Positions 8,464 through 17,443 of a stretch of 64,000 nt of DNA are shown piece by piece. Within the stretch, counting starts at the first letter, position 1; each line of letters starts with the position of its first letter. The position numbers were made by a program, and so were the translations under genes. Origin of the DNA: Leifsonia xyli (GTDB lineage: Bacteria; Actinomycetota; Actinomycetes; Actinomycetales; Microbacteriaceae); NCBI GenBank assembly GCA_003243275.1, contig QFQR01000001.1:558001-622000 (forward strand), in the 5' to 3' direction. The notes under the pieces are model-generated. The model was given only the letters and a program-made list of their open reading frames with translations, was not told the DNA's origin and did no database searches.

Positions 8464-9126
8464 ATGGCTGCCCCGATCCGACTCGCCGTCGTCGATGATC
8501 ACCGGATGATCCTGAGCGGCCTCGCCAACTGGATCCGTGACGCGAGCGATGAGATCGACGTCGTGGCGGAGCTCACGACGTGGCCGGAGTTGTTGACGCA
8601 TCCCGCCTTCCCGGTCGACGTCGTGCTGCTCGACCTCGATCTGAAGGACAACATCCCGATCGCCGTCAAGATCTCGGCGCTCAAGTCGACCGGCGTTCGC
8701 GTCGTGCTGATGAGCACCTACTCGGAGCCGAACGTCGTGCGCGAGGCGCTCGCCGCCGGTGCCCTCGGCTACCTCGTGAAGAGCGAGGATGCCGCGATGA
8801 TCGTCGAGTCGATCCGTGCGGCGTCCGCAGGGGAGAGCTTCATCTCCGCCGAGCTCGACCTCGCGATCAACGCGGCCGACATCGGCGGTGCCCCCAAGCT
8901 CTCGGCGCAGGAGCGCCGCGTGATGGCGCTCTACGGGGGCGGCGAGCCGGTCAAGTCGGTCGCGTACCAGCTGGGGATCTCGGAGGAGACCGCGAAGAGC
9001 TACCTCAAGCGCATCCGCGAGAAGTACCGGGTGGCGGGCATCGACGTCGGCACCAAGGTCGCGCTGCGGCGCCGCGCCATCCAGGACGGCATCCTCATCC
9101 AGGACGCCCCCACCGGCACCTTCTAG
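8464..9126 (+). CDS. NarL/LuxR-type response regulator
   Basis: A 220-residue regulator. The receiver domain has the acidic pair VDDHRM at residues 11-15, the probable phosphoacceptor Asp near 57 (VVLLDLDLKD) and the conserved Lys in GALGYLVKSED. The C-terminal helix-turn-helix reads LSAQERRVMALYGGG through GISEETAKSYLKRIREKY. The ATG at 8464 follows an excellent AAGGAG site; the GTG at 8431 in the same frame is less likely. It is the third gene of the signalling operon. Its last four bases overlap the convergent MFS gene, so both stops share the same bases. Confidence 0.9.
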   Translation: MAAPIRLAVVDDHRMILSGLANWIRDASDEIDVVAELTTWPELLTHPAFPVDVVLLDLDLKDNIPIAVKISALKSTGVRVVLMSTYSEPNVVREALAAGALGYLVKSEDAAMIVESIRAASAGESFISAELDLAINAADIGGAPKLSAQERRVMALYGGGEPVKSVAYQLGISEETAKSYLKRIREKYRVAGIDVGTKVALRRRAIQDGILIQDAPTGTF

Positions 9127-10376
9127 TCGCCGACGGAGGCCGGGGCACCGTGCGCTGAGGTACGGGACGAGCGCGCCGTGACCGCCATGCCGGCGAGGGC
9201 GAGCAGCACGCCGGGCAGACACAGCGCGAGCCCCACCCAGGTCGGGGCGAGATAGCCCCAGCCCGCCGCGATGACGGCACCGCCGAGGAAGGCCCCGAGC
9301 GCGTTACCGATGTTGAGTGCCGAATGGTTGACGGCCGCCGCGAGCGTCTGGCTGTCGCCCGCCACATCCATGAGACGCGTCTGGATGGTCGGCGACAGGG
9401 CTGCGGCCGCGGCCCCCACCCCGAACAGGAACGCGAAAAGCCCCACGGGGGACGGCGCCGTGAGCCCCAGCCCGAGCAGCATGAGCGCGAACACGCCGAA
9501 GCTGATGAACAGGGCGCGCAGCACCCCGCGGTCGGCCGCCCAGCCACCGACGAGGTTGCCGAGGGTCATGCCGAGCCCGAGGGTCACGAGGGCCCACGGC
9601 ACCGCGGACGCCGGCAGCGCGGTCACCCCCGTCGTGAGCGGCGCGACGTAGCTGTAGACGGCGAAGAAGCCGGCGAAGCCGACCGAGCCGGTGAGCAGCG
9701 CGAACCAGACGGCCGGGCGGCGGAACGCGCCGAGTTCGCGGCGCGGGGTGGCATCCGGATCCCCCGGCAGCTTCGGCACGGTGAGCCGGATCGCGACCAC
9801 GGAGACCGCGAAGATCGCGGCCACCACGAGATAGGCGGCGCGCCATCCGGCGTTCTGTCCGAGCGCCGTGATGAGCGGCACACCGACGACGTTGGCCACC
9901 GTGAGGCCGGAGAGCACGAGCGCGACGCCCTGTCCGCGTTTGCCAGGCCCCATGAGCGAGGCCGCGACGAGCGCGGCGATGCCGAAGTAGGCCCCGTGCG
10001 GCAGGGCCGCGAGGAAGCGGAACAGCACGACGAGCGGGAAGGTCGGGGCGAGCGCGGAGGCGACGGTGCCGAGCGTGAACGCGACCGTGAGGCCGAGCAG
10101 GATCGTGCGCCGGGGAAGGCGTGCCGCGAAGACCGCGATCGTCGGAGCCCCGACGACCACTCCGAGCGCGTAGGCCGCGATGATGACACCCGCCTGCGCG
10201 ATCGCGTCGTCGGGCGAGGCCGCCCAGGTCTCGGGCAGCAGGTCGCCGGCGATCTGCGGCAGCACGCCCATCGCCACGAACTCGGTCGCCCCGATGCCGA
10301 ATCCGCCGAGCGCGAGGGCGAGGAGCGCGAGTCGGGTGCGGGCAGGCGACAGGGTCGGAGCGGATGCGCCGGTCAC
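9123..10376 (-). CDS. MFS transporter, DHA1/AraJ-like
   Basis: A 417-residue, 12-helix major facilitator of the DHA1 drug or sugar-efflux kind. The first helix region, GGFGIGATEFVAMGVLPQIA, is characteristic of the AraJ/YdhP/Cmx subgroup, and the LPRRTILLGLT loop corresponds to motif A. The GTG start at 10376 overlaps the stop of the upstream membrane glycosyltransferase gene (GTGA), so the two form an operon. The substrate is not predictable; chloramphenicol-like drugs or arabinose-type sugars are known substrates within this group. Confidence 0.87.
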   Translation of the reverse strand: MTGASAPTLSPARTRLALLALALGGFGIGATEFVAMGVLPQIAGDLLPETWAASPDDAIAQAGVIIAAYALGVVVGAPTIAVFAARLPRRTILLGLTVAFTLGTVASALAPTFPLVVLFRFLAALPHGAYFGIAALVAASLMGPGKRGQGVALVLSGLTVANVVGVPLITALGQNAGWRAAYLVVAAIFAVSVVAIRLTVPKLPGDPDATPRRELGAFRRPAVWFALLTGSVGFAGFFAVYSYVAPLTTGVTALPASAVPWALVTLGLGMTLGNLVGGWAADRGVLRALFISFGVFALMLLGLGLTAPSPVGLFAFLFGVGAAAAALSPTIQTRLMDVAGDSQTLAAAVNHSALNIGNALGAFLGGAVIAAGWGYLAPTWVGLALCLPGVLLALAGMAVTARSSRTSAHGAPASVGD

Positions 10377-11632
10377 TCGAGCTCCGGAGCGCGCCGCACG
10401 GCAGCCACGAGCGCGACGATCGCCCACGCGAAGAGCACGAGGTAGAGCAGGTTGCGCGTCGTGAGCGCCACCAGGATGACGGTGTCGAGGCCGAGCAGCC
10501 TGCCGTACCAGTAGGGGTAGACCACCTGCGTGAGCGCGCCGATCATGAGGGCGAGCACCGCGGGCACCCGGAACGAGGGGCCGCCCTCGAGCCGGGCGGT
10601 GACGAGCCCGAAGATGACGGGCACCGCGAGCCAGCCGGCGAACTGCGGCGAGCCGACCTTGTTGAAGAGCAGGAGCGCGGTGATCAGGGCGAGGAACAGG
10701 GGCGGCAGCATGGTCGCGGCCGCACGGCCACGCCGGGCGCCGATGATCCCGAGCACCGCGACGGCCGCGACGGCGAGCGCGAGCAGCGGCGTCGAGAGGG
10801 ATGCCGCGAACTCGGTGCCCGGCCCCCGAAGCTGGTAGGTCAAGATCTCGCGGTCGTAGTAGATGGAGGTGCCCGCTCGCGCCCACGCCGCCCACATCGC
10901 CGGGATCGCGAGCGGTGACTCGATCTGCAGACCGCGCCCCGACTGCTCGGTGATGAAGCTGAACAGGCTCGCTCCTCCGCCGAGGATGAGGCCGACCACC
11001 AGCACGACGGCGGTCGTTGCGAACGCCGACGCCAACACGGTGAGCCGGCTGCGCAGCGCGATGACCGCCGCCGCGACGAGCGCGGCGGGCCAGACCTTGA
11101 TCCAGGCGCCGATCGTCAGCAGCGCGGATCCGAGCGCGGGCCGCCCGACGATGACGAGCACGCCGATGATCGCGACGGCTGTCGCGAAGGTGTCGATCCG
11201 GCCGAGTGCGACGGGACCGACCGCCACCAGGAAGGCGATCCACCACCACGCGGTCGCCGTGGTGGCACGGTCCGACCGTCCGCGGCGCAACAGCACGGCG
11301 AAGGCCGCCGCATCGATCGCCATCGCGAGGGTCAGCCAGGTGCTCGCGTAGAACGTCCAGCCGAAGACCGCCGAGAGTGCCATCGGCACGATCGCGAGCA
11401 GCGGGTACACCCACGAGGTGTCGATGCCGACCCAGATGCCCGCGTCGAGACCGCGGTTCATCCAGAAGGCGTAGACCAGGGTCACATCGCCCATGGGCAG
11501 GCTGGGCGAGGTCAGGCAAATGAGGCCGAGCACGAGGTGCACGAGCACGAAGGCGGCCCACAGCACCGCCGAATGGCTGAGCAGGGGTGCCACGCGAGAG
11601 CGGACACCGGATGCCAGCGCCGCTTCCGTCAT
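10373..11632 (-). CDS. DUF2029/GT87-like membrane glycosyltransferase
   Basis: A 419-residue integral membrane protein with about ten helices. The layout resembles the DUF2029 (GT87) polyprenyl-phosphate-mannose-dependent mannosyltransferases that build actinobacterial glycolipids: an early acidic loop (SLPMGDVTLVYAFWMNRG), a W-rich region (IDTSWVYPLL), and GAWIKVWPAAL. The ATG at 11632 follows GGAGGG by only a few bases. The stop overlaps the start of the MFS gene. The acceptor is unknown; the family assignment rests on overall pattern only. Confidence 0.72.
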   Translation of the reverse strand: MTEAALASGVRSRVAPLLSHSAVLWAAFVLVHLVLGLICLTSPSLPMGDVTLVYAFWMNRGLDAGIWVGIDTSWVYPLLAIVPMALSAVFGWTFYASTWLTLAMAIDAAAFAVLLRRGRSDRATTATAWWWIAFLVAVGPVALGRIDTFATAVAIIGVLVIVGRPALGSALLTIGAWIKVWPAALVAAAVIALRSRLTVLASAFATTAVVLVVGLILGGGASLFSFITEQSGRGLQIESPLAIPAMWAAWARAGTSIYYDREILTYQLRGPGTEFAASLSTPLLALAVAAVAVLGIIGARRGRAAATMLPPLFLALITALLLFNKVGSPQFAGWLAVPVIFGLVTARLEGGPSFRVPAVLALMIGALTQVVYPYWYGRLLGLDTVILVALTTRNLLYLVLFAWAIVALVAAVRRAPELE

Positions 11633-11743
11633 CCCTCCAGCGTAATCGCGTCCGGTGACGTGACATGACGCGGGGGTCGGCGCGCGTCGGCGGCAACCGG
11701 CATGATGGGACAGTCCCCCGCACCACAGCATCCTGGAGGCACC

Positions 11744-12598
11744 ATGTCCCGTATTCGTCCGCGCCTGGCGGCCGTCGCCGCCGTGTCGGCGCTCGCCCTC
11801 AGCCTCGCCGCCTGCGCGAGCACCCCGTCCGGATCCCCCTCGGGGTCTCCCTCCGGCGACGCCGAGTCGGGCTATGTCACCCCCGGCAAGCTCACGATCG
11901 CGACCGGTGAGACCGCGTACTTCCCCTACGTCATCGACGACAAGCCGGAGTCCGGCGAGGGATTCGAGGCCGCGATCGCCTACGCGGTCGCCGACCGCCT
12001 GGGCTTCGACAAGCAGGATGTCGTCTGGGTGCGCACGAGCTTCGAGTCGGCGATCGCGCCCGGCCCGAAGAACTTCGACTTCAACATCCAGCAGTACACG
12101 ATCACGGATCAGCGCAAGCAGGCCGTCGACTTCTCCTCGCCGTACTACCAGGCGAGCCAGGCCGTCGTCGCGATCAAGGGCGGCAAGGCCGACGGCGTGA
12201 CGACGATCGCGGGTCTCAAGGGGCTGCTGCTCGGCGCGATGGCAGGCTCGACGAGCGCCACGACGATCGATGAGGCCGTCAAGCCGACCACCGCCCCCCA
12301 GCTCTACAACTCGAACGACGACGCGGTCGCGGCCCTCAAGGCGGGCCAGATCGATGCGATCGTGCTCGACACACCGACCGCCTACTACGCGACCGGCGTC
12401 TACATCGACAACTCGTTCATCGTCGGCGAGCTGCCCGCCGCGGGGGTGCCGGATGAGTGGGGCCTCCTGCTCCCGAAGGACTCGCCGCTCACGGCGAAGG
12501 TCACCGCGGCGGTCGACGCCATCCGTGACGACGGGACCCTCGCCCAGATCACCGACAAGTGGCTGGGCTCCGGCCAGGGCGTGCCGCTCCTGAAGTGA
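11744..12598 (+). CDS. Amino acid ABC transporter substrate-binding lipoprotein
   Basis: A 284-residue extracellular solute-binding protein, family 3. A lipoprotein signal peptide ends in the lipobox LSLAAC at about residue 27, followed by a serine/proline/glycine-rich linker. The binding domain begins GKLTIATGETAYFPYVID and holds YYQASQAVVAIKGG and the late VDAIRDDGTLAQITDKWLG, which are typical of polar amino acid binders. The ATG at 11744 has a strong GGAGG site; an upstream in-frame ATG at 11702 would disrupt the signal peptide. Permease and ATPase genes follow. Confidence 0.9.
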   Translation: MSRIRPRLAAVAAVSALALSLAACASTPSGSPSGSPSGDAESGYVTPGKLTIATGETAYFPYVIDDKPESGEGFEAAIAYAVADRLGFDKQDVVWVRTSFESAIAPGPKNFDFNIQQYTITDQRKQAVDFSSPYYQASQAVVAIKGGKADGVTTIAGLKGLLLGAMAGSTSATTIDEAVKPTTAPQLYNSNDDAVAALKAGQIDAIVLDTPTAYYATGVYIDNSFIVGELPAAGVPDEWGLLLPKDSPLTAKVTAAVDAIRDDGTLAQITDKWLGSGQGVPLLK

Positions 12599-12618
12599 CA
12601 ACGCGCTAGCGTCACCAC

Positions 12619-13494
12619 GTGAACTCTCCCCATCCGACCTCGGGCCGGCCGGTTCCGCACGAACCGAGCCGGCTCGAGATCGAGCGTCGTGCCTACCGCG
12701 GGTGCCAGCAGACCCGCTCGGTGCTGATCGCCGCCGCATCCACCGTCGTGCTCGCGGTGATCGTGTGGGCGACCGTCATCAACACCGAGGGCTGGGCGGC
12801 CGTTCAGCGCTTCTTCCTCGACCCGGCGATCGCGTGGAAGTACCTGCCGAAGGTCTGGGACGGGTTCCTCTTCAACCTCCAGGTGCTCGCCATCTCGGTG
12901 GTCAGCGTCGGGGTGTTCGCCGTGCTGATCGCGACACTGCGCACCCTGCGCGGCCCGGTCTTCTTCCCGCTGCGGATGGCGGCCGCCGCCTACACCGACT
13001 TCTTCCGCGGGCTGCCGTTCATCATCGTGCTCTACATCGTCGGCTACGGCATCCCCACCATCACCGGCACCCGGTTCCCGCCGATCGTGCTGGGGGTGCT
13101 CGCGATCACCCTCACCTATTCGGCCTACGTCGCCGAGGTGATGCGCGCGGGCATCGAGGCCGTGCACCCCTCGCAGCGGCTCGCAGCCCGCGCGCTCGGC
13201 CTCGGCTATGTGCAGACCCTCGGCCGGATCGTGATGCCGCAGGCGGTGCGCAAGATCACGCCTCCGCTCATGAACGACTTCCTGTCGATGCAGAAGGATG
13301 TCGGCCTCGTGTCGATCCTGGGGGCCGTGGATGCGGTGCGCGCCGCCCAGAACGCGGCGGCCCAGAGCTACAACTTCACCCCCTACATCGTGGCGGGCGT
13401 GCTGTTCATCCTGCTCGCCATCCCCACCATCCGGCTCACCGACTGGTACGCGGCGCGGCTGCGGCGGCGCGAGCAGATGGGGTCGATCGTATGA
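12619..13494 (+). CDS. Amino acid ABC transporter permease
   Basis: A 291-residue HisM/GlnP-type inner-membrane permease. After a charged N-terminal region there are about five helices, with the cytoplasmic EAA loop at ARALGLGYVQTLGRIVMPQA that docks the ATPase. FFRGLPFIIVLYI is a conserved family segment. The GTG at 12619 is preceded six bases earlier by TAGCGT, which looks like a -10 box for a leaderless message, although the gene is only 20 bases after the binding-protein gene. The stop overlaps the ATPase start (ATGA). Confidence 0.92.
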   Translation: MNSPHPTSGRPVPHEPSRLEIERRAYRGCQQTRSVLIAAASTVVLAVIVWATVINTEGWAAVQRFFLDPAIAWKYLPKVWDGFLFNLQVLAISVVSVGVFAVLIATLRTLRGPVFFPLRMAAAAYTDFFRGLPFIIVLYIVGYGIPTITGTRFPPIVLGVLAITLTYSAYVAEVMRAGIEAVHPSQRLAARALGLGYVQTLGRIVMPQAVRKITPPLMNDFLSMQKDVGLVSILGAVDAVRAAQNAAAQSYNFTPYIVAGVLFILLAIPTIRLTDWYAARLRRREQMGSIV

Positions 13495-14225
13495 GCGCCG
13501 TGCTGACCGCGACGGAGCTGTGGAAGTCGTTCGGCGAGCGCGAGGTGCTGCGCGGCATCTCGCTCGAACTGCAGGCGCACGAGGTGGTGGCGCTCATCGG
13601 GCCGAGCGGATCGGGCAAGTCGACCCTGCTGCGCTGCCTCAACCTGCTCGAGCCGATCGACGACGGGCGCATCCTGCTGGGCGAGGACGACATCTCCGAC
13701 CCGCGGGTGAAGGCGAACGCGGTGCGCGCCCGGTTCGGCATCGTCTTCCAGCACTACAACCTGTTCCCGCACCTCTCCGTGCTCGCGAACGTGACCCTCG
13801 CGGCGCGGCTCGTGCACGGCACCTCGAAGGCGGATGCGGAGGAGCGCGGGATGGCGCTGCTGTCGCGCATCGGGCTCGCCGACAAGGCGCGCGAGCACCC
13901 CGATCGGCTCTCCGGCGGGCAGCAGCAGCGCGCCGCGATCGTGCGGGCCATCGCGACCGACCCGGAGGTGCTGCTGCTCGACGAGATCACGAGCGCGCTC
14001 GATCCGGAGCTCGTGGGCGAGGTGCTGGACCTCGTCGGCGAGCTCGCGGCCGACGGCGCGACGATCCTGATGGCGACGCACGAGATGACCTTCGCGCGGG
14101 AGGTCGCGCATCGCGTGCTGTTCCTCGACGAGGGTGCGGTGGTCGAGGAGGGGCCGGCCGCGAGCTTCTTCGCGGCCCCGCGCGAGCCCCGCACCCGCGA
14201 GTTCCTGGCGCGCCTCGCGCCCTGA
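13491..14225 (+). CDS. Amino acid ABC transporter ATP-binding protein
   Basis: A 244-residue ATPase of the polar amino acid uptake family. It has Walker A GPSGSGKST at about residues 34-42, the Q-loop IVFQHYNLFPH, signature LSGGQQQRAAIVRA, Walker B EVLLLDEITSALD and the H-loop MATHEM. It completes a binding-protein/permease/ATPase operon and is coupled to the permease gene. The family prefers glutamine, glutamate or arginine, but nothing here fixes the substrate. Confidence 0.93.
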   Translation: MSAVLTATELWKSFGEREVLRGISLELQAHEVVALIGPSGSGKSTLLRCLNLLEPIDDGRILLGEDDISDPRVKANAVRARFGIVFQHYNLFPHLSVLANVTLAARLVHGTSKADAEERGMALLSRIGLADKAREHPDRLSGGQQQRAAIVRAIATDPEVLLLDEITSALDPELVGEVLDLVGELAADGATILMATHEMTFAREVAHRVLFLDEGAVVEEGPAASFFAAPREPRTREFLARLAP

Positions 14226-14277
14226 GCCAGCCCCTCTCGCTCTGCTGCGGGAGCTCGGCGCCGCGCCGGAAGAGACC

Positions 14278-15093
14278 TCAGCCCCGCAGCAACCCGCGGA
14301 TGACGCCGGGCAGTTCCGCGCACAGCTCGAGCACCGTGAAGGGGCCACCGCTGCTCGCGCGCTCGGCGGCGAGCCCGTGCAGCACGGCGGCGGTCGCGGC
14401 GAGCGGCGCGGCCGCCCCCGGATCGGCGTCGACCTCGAGCGCATGGGTCGCCAGCAGCGCGCCGAGCACCCCGGCGAGCGCATCGCCCGCCCCCGCGGTC
14501 GCGGTCCAGGCCGGCGCGCAGCTCACGTCGAGCAGCCCGCCGTCGGGCGACGCGACGTAGCTGGTGTGGCCCTTCAGCAGCACGACCGCGTCGAAGACGG
14601 AGGCCGCCTCGAGCGCCGCACCCGGCGCATCCGCCGTCACCTCGGCCCGGTCGCGTCCGAGCATCCGCGCCAGTTCGCCGGCGTGCGGCACGAGCACCCG
14701 GGTGCCGACGACGCGCTCGACGAAGCCGAGCGCCCCCGCATCGAGCACGGTCGGCACGGCGTCGGCGAGGGTCCGGTCGCGCACCGTCGCGGAGAAGTCG
14801 TCGAGCGCATCCGGGTCCTGCCCCGAGCCGAGCACCCAAGCCTGCACGCGCCCCTCGGCAGTCACCGCCTCGGGCCGCCGCTGCAGCACGAGCCGGGTGG
14901 GCCGTCCCGCGCCGAGGTAGCGCACCATCCCGACGCCGGTGTGCAGCGCCGCCTCCACCCCGAGCACCGCGGCGCCCGGATAGCGGGCCGAGCCGGTGGC
15001 GAAGCCCACCACACCGCGCGAGTACTTGTCGTCTGCGGGGCCGGGCACCGCGATCCAGCCCACCGCCTGCTCCGGTCCGAAGGTCGCGCCCAT
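14278..15093 (-). CDS. nnrD: ADP-dependent NAD(P)H-hydrate dehydratase
   Basis: A 271-residue ribokinase-fold repair enzyme that dehydrates hydrated NADH/NADPH with ADP. Visible marks are KYSRGVVGFATGSARYPGAAVLG near the N-terminus, VLDAGAL, VPHAGELARML, LLKGHTSYVASPDG, and the ATTAGAGDALAGVLG-like catalytic segment (TATAGAGDALAGVLGALLA). It lacks the NAXE epimerase domain often fused N-terminally, so it is the single-domain form. The ATG at 15093 lies six bases from TATCGT, a -10-like box, suggesting a leaderless transcript divergent from the HAD gene. Confidence 0.87.
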   Translation of the reverse strand: MGATFGPEQAVGWIAVPGPADDKYSRGVVGFATGSARYPGAAVLGVEAALHTGVGMVRYLGAGRPTRLVLQRRPEAVTAEGRVQAWVLGSGQDPDALDDFSATVRDRTLADAVPTVLDAGALGFVERVVGTRVLVPHAGELARMLGRDRAEVTADAPGAALEAASVFDAVVLLKGHTSYVASPDGGLLDVSCAPAWTATAGAGDALAGVLGALLATHALEVDADPGAAAPLAATAAVLHGLAAERASSGGPFTVLELCAELPGVIRGLLRG

Positions 15094-15099
15094 GCGGCC

Positions 15100-15109
15100 A
15101 CGATAGTTT
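15100..15109. promoter_or_regulatory. Back-to-back overlapping -10 boxes of divergent leaderless genes
   Basis: Only 22 bases separate the two divergent start codons (15093 minus, 15116 plus). On the minus strand TATCGT (15105-15100) lies six bases before the ATG; on the plus strand TAGTTT (15104-15109) lies six bases before the GTG. The two -10 hexamers share two base pairs, so the polymerases should exclude each other. Confidence 0.6.
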
Positions 15110-15115
15110 GACCGG

Positions 15116-15739
15116 GTGAGCATCAGCATCCCGGGCCGTGTCGTCGTCTTCGACTACGGGGAGGTGATCTCGATGGCGCAGAGCGAGCACGACCGCCTCG
15201 CGCTCCTCGGCACCGCCCTGCAGGATGCCGAGCACTTCTGGCCGGTCTACTGGGCGCACCGTGACGACCTCGACCGGGGGAGCGTCCGCGTGGTCGAGTA
15301 CTGGCAGCGCGTCGCCTCCGACCTCGGCGTCGAGTGGGATCTCGCGACGATCCAGCGGCTGTGGGCGATCGACTTCCGCAGCTGGATCAGCGTCGAGCCG
15401 GGAACCGTGCGGCTGATCGGCGAACTGCACGCGGGCGGGACCCGCACCGCGCTGCTCTCGAACGCGGGCTTCGACTTCGGCGACCCCTTCCGCAACGCGC
15501 CCTTCGCGACCCTCTTCGAGGCGGTGTTCGTGAGCGCGGAGCTCGGGATGCTGAAACCGGAACCGGAGATCTACCGGCACGTCGCACAGGAGCTGGGAAT
15601 CGAGCTCGAGCAGATGGTGTTCATCGACAACAAGGCCTCCAACGTCGACGGCGCGACCGCTCTCGGAGTCACGGGACACGTCTTCACCGAGGTCCGCGGT
15701 CTCCGCACCTTCCTCGAATCCCTCGCCCGGGAGTCCTGA
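15116..15739 (+). CDS. HAD family hydrolase
   Basis: A 207-residue haloacid dehalogenase-like hydrolase. Motif I reads VVVFDYGEV, with the nucleophile Asp at about residue 13; the usual second Asp is replaced, as in the FDFGGV subgroup. Motif II is LLSNAG, motif III the Lys in GMLKPEPEIY, and motif IV MVFIDNKASNVDGA. The cap region is helical. Substrates could be small phosphate esters or haloacids. The GTG start is probably leaderless (TAGTTT six bases upstream). The stop overlaps the next start by ATGA. Confidence 0.87.
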   Translation: MSISIPGRVVVFDYGEVISMAQSEHDRLALLGTALQDAEHFWPVYWAHRDDLDRGSVRVVEYWQRVASDLGVEWDLATIQRLWAIDFRSWISVEPGTVRLIGELHAGGTRTALLSNAGFDFGDPFRNAPFATLFEAVFVSAELGMLKPEPEIYRHVAQELGIELEQMVFIDNKASNVDGATALGVTGHVFTEVRGLRTFLESLARES

Positions 15740-16818
15740 TGCCCGGCCTGTTCGATCCGATCACCGTTCGCACGACCGAGTTCCGCAACCGGCTGTGGGT
15801 CTCCCCGATGTGCCAGTACTCGTGCCTCGACCGCGACGGCGTGCCGACCGACTGGCACCTCGTGCACCTGGGCTCCTTCGCCCGCGGCGGCGCGGGGCTC
15901 GTGATGGCCGAGGCGACGGCCGTCGCGCCCGAGGGGCGGATCGCCCCGGAGGACACCGGGCTCTGGTCGGATGCGCAGGAGGCGGCCTGGGCGCGGATCA
16001 CCGCGTTCGCCCGTTCGCAGGGTGCGGTGCCGGGTGTGCAGCTCGCCCACGCGGGGCGCAAGGCGTCCACCTTCTCGCCGTGGGGCGACGCGCGGCACGG
16101 CTCGGTGCCGGTGGACGAGGGCGGCTGGCCGACCGTCGCGCCGTCGGCGATCGCCTTCGACGGCTACGCCACACCGCGCGCGCTCGAGGCGCACGAGATC
16201 CCCGGCCTCGTCGCGGCGTTCGCGGATGCCGCCCGTCGCGCCGTGCGAGCCGGCTTCGGCGTCGTGGAGATCCACGCCGCGCACGGCTACCTGCTGCACG
16301 AGTTCCTCTCGCCGCTGTCGAACCTCCGCGACGACGCCTACGGCGGCTCGCTCGAGAACCGTGCCCGACTGCTGCTCGAGATCGTGCGGGCGGTGCGGGA
16401 TGCGGTGGGCTCGGATCTCCCCGTGTTCATGCGCTTCTCGGCCACCGACTGGGCCGACGGCGGCTGGGATGCCGAGCAGACGGCCACCGTCGCGGCCTGG
16501 GCGCAGGACGCCGGTGCCGACCTCTTCGACATCTCCTCGGGCGGTCTCGTCGCCCACCAGGCCATCACGCTCGGCCCCGGATACCAGGTGCCGTTCGCGG
16601 AGCAGATCGGCGACGACGCGGATGTGCCGGTCTCGGCGGTGGGCCTCATCACCGACCCCGCCCAGGCGGACGACATCATCCGCTCCGGCCGTGCCGACGC
16701 CGTCATGCTGGGCCGCGAGTTGCTGCGCGACCCGCACTTCCCGCTGCGCGCCGCCCACGCCCTCGGCATCGAGCTCGACTACTGGCCCCCGCAGTACCTC
16801 CGCGCCCGCTGGAGCTGA
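15739..16818 (+). CDS. Old yellow enzyme-type NADH:flavin oxidoreductase (YqjM class)
   Basis: A 359-residue FMN-dependent TIM-barrel ene-reductase. The segment NRLWVSPMCQYSC has the Cys in the flavin-tuning position of the thermophilic-like YqjM class. QLAHAGRKA, the active-site pair in EIHAAHGYLLHEFLSP, YGGSLENRARLLLEI and the C-terminal GRADAVMLGRELLRDPHFPLRAA are all family hallmarks. It reduces activated C=C bonds with NAD(P)H; the physiological substrate is unknown, though electrophile detoxification is usual. It is translationally coupled to the HAD gene. Confidence 0.93.
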   Translation: MPGLFDPITVRTTEFRNRLWVSPMCQYSCLDRDGVPTDWHLVHLGSFARGGAGLVMAEATAVAPEGRIAPEDTGLWSDAQEAAWARITAFARSQGAVPGVQLAHAGRKASTFSPWGDARHGSVPVDEGGWPTVAPSAIAFDGYATPRALEAHEIPGLVAAFADAARRAVRAGFGVVEIHAAHGYLLHEFLSPLSNLRDDAYGGSLENRARLLLEIVRAVRDAVGSDLPVFMRFSATDWADGGWDAEQTATVAAWAQDAGADLFDISSGGLVAHQAITLGPGYQVPFAEQIGDDADVPVSAVGLITDPAQADDIIRSGRADAVMLGRELLRDPHFPLRAAHALGIELDYWPPQYLRARWS

Positions 16819-16894
16819 GCCGCCGCCTGGTGGAGGAGCGCCCGCTACTGCCGCCGCGAAGCGGACGCGTCTCGAGACCACGATCTGACGCAAC

Positions 16895-17188
16895 TCACAG
16901 ATGCGCGGTCGGATCCATCCGCTGGTGCAGAATGCGGACAACATCCACACCGCCCTGAGCATTCTTGCGATAGAAGAGCAGGTGGCTCCCGATGGCGTAC
17001 CGGAGGTACCCCTCGCGGATCTCGTCGCACGGGCGACCACGACCAGGGACTTCGGCGATTCGCTCGACGGCGGCTCGGATCTCGTTCAGGTAGGTCTCGG
17101 CCTGGTCGAGGTCCCAGCGTTCGGCGGTGTAGTCCCAGATCGACGCGAGGTCACGTTGCGCAGCCGGAGTGAGCCGGAATCCCGTCAT
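16895..17188 (-). CDS. parE: ParE-type toxin (RelE/ParE superfamily)
   Basis: A 97-residue RelE/ParE-fold toxin. The N-terminal FRLTPAAQRDLASIWDYTAERW matches the family helix pair and the C-terminal YAIGSHLLFYRKNAQGGVDVVRILHQRMD its beta-sheet core and final strand. ParE members poison DNA gyrase, while related YafQ/RelE members cut mRNA; the sequence favours ParE. The ATG overlaps the stop of the antitoxin gene (ATGA), the usual antitoxin-first order. The base composition is a little less G/C-rich than that of the neighbours, which fits a mobile module. Confidence 0.88.
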   Translation of the reverse strand: MTGFRLTPAAQRDLASIWDYTAERWDLDQAETYLNEIRAAVERIAEVPGRGRPCDEIREGYLRYAIGSHLLFYRKNAQGGVDVVRILHQRMDPTAHL

Positions 17189-17418
17189 GCCTTTCTCGTC
17201 GCGACGAAGGCGTCGAAGTCGAAGGGCGCGGCCTCACCGCTCGCCTCCCCCTCAGCGAGCGCAGCACGCAACGTCGCCAGTCGCGTCTCCTGATCTTCGA
17301 GCAAGCGCAGGCCGGCTCGGACGACCTCGCTCGCAGACCGATATCGGCCCGATGCGACCTCTCGCGAGAGGAAATCCGTGAAGTGCGCGTCGAGGCTGAA
17401 GGAGGTGTTCTGCGCCAT
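17185..17418 (-). CDS. parD: ParD-type antitoxin
   Basis: A 77-residue ribbon-helix-helix antitoxin. The segment NTSFSLDAHFTDFLSREV followed by SASEVVRAGLRLLEDQE is the ParD DNA-binding and dimerisation pattern; the C-terminal part (EGEASGEAAPFDFDAFVATR) would wrap the toxin. I chose ATG 17418, since the RHH fold starts there; longer forms from 17472 would place the operator within the coding region. A palindrome lies 11 bases upstream of the ATG. Confidence 0.88.
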   Translation of the reverse strand: MAQNTSFSLDAHFTDFLSREVASGRYRSASEVVRAGLRLLEDQETRLATLRAALAEGEASGEAAPFDFDAFVATRKA

Positions 17419-17428
17419 GAGGGCATGG

Positions 17429-17443
17429 TACCAGTTCTTGGTA
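17429..17443. promoter_or_regulatory. Probable ParD operator
   Basis: TACCAGTTCTTGGTA is an inverted repeat (TACCA/TGGTA, five-base spacer) directly upstream of the parD start. RHH antitoxins normally repress their own promoter by binding such a site. Confidence 0.55.
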
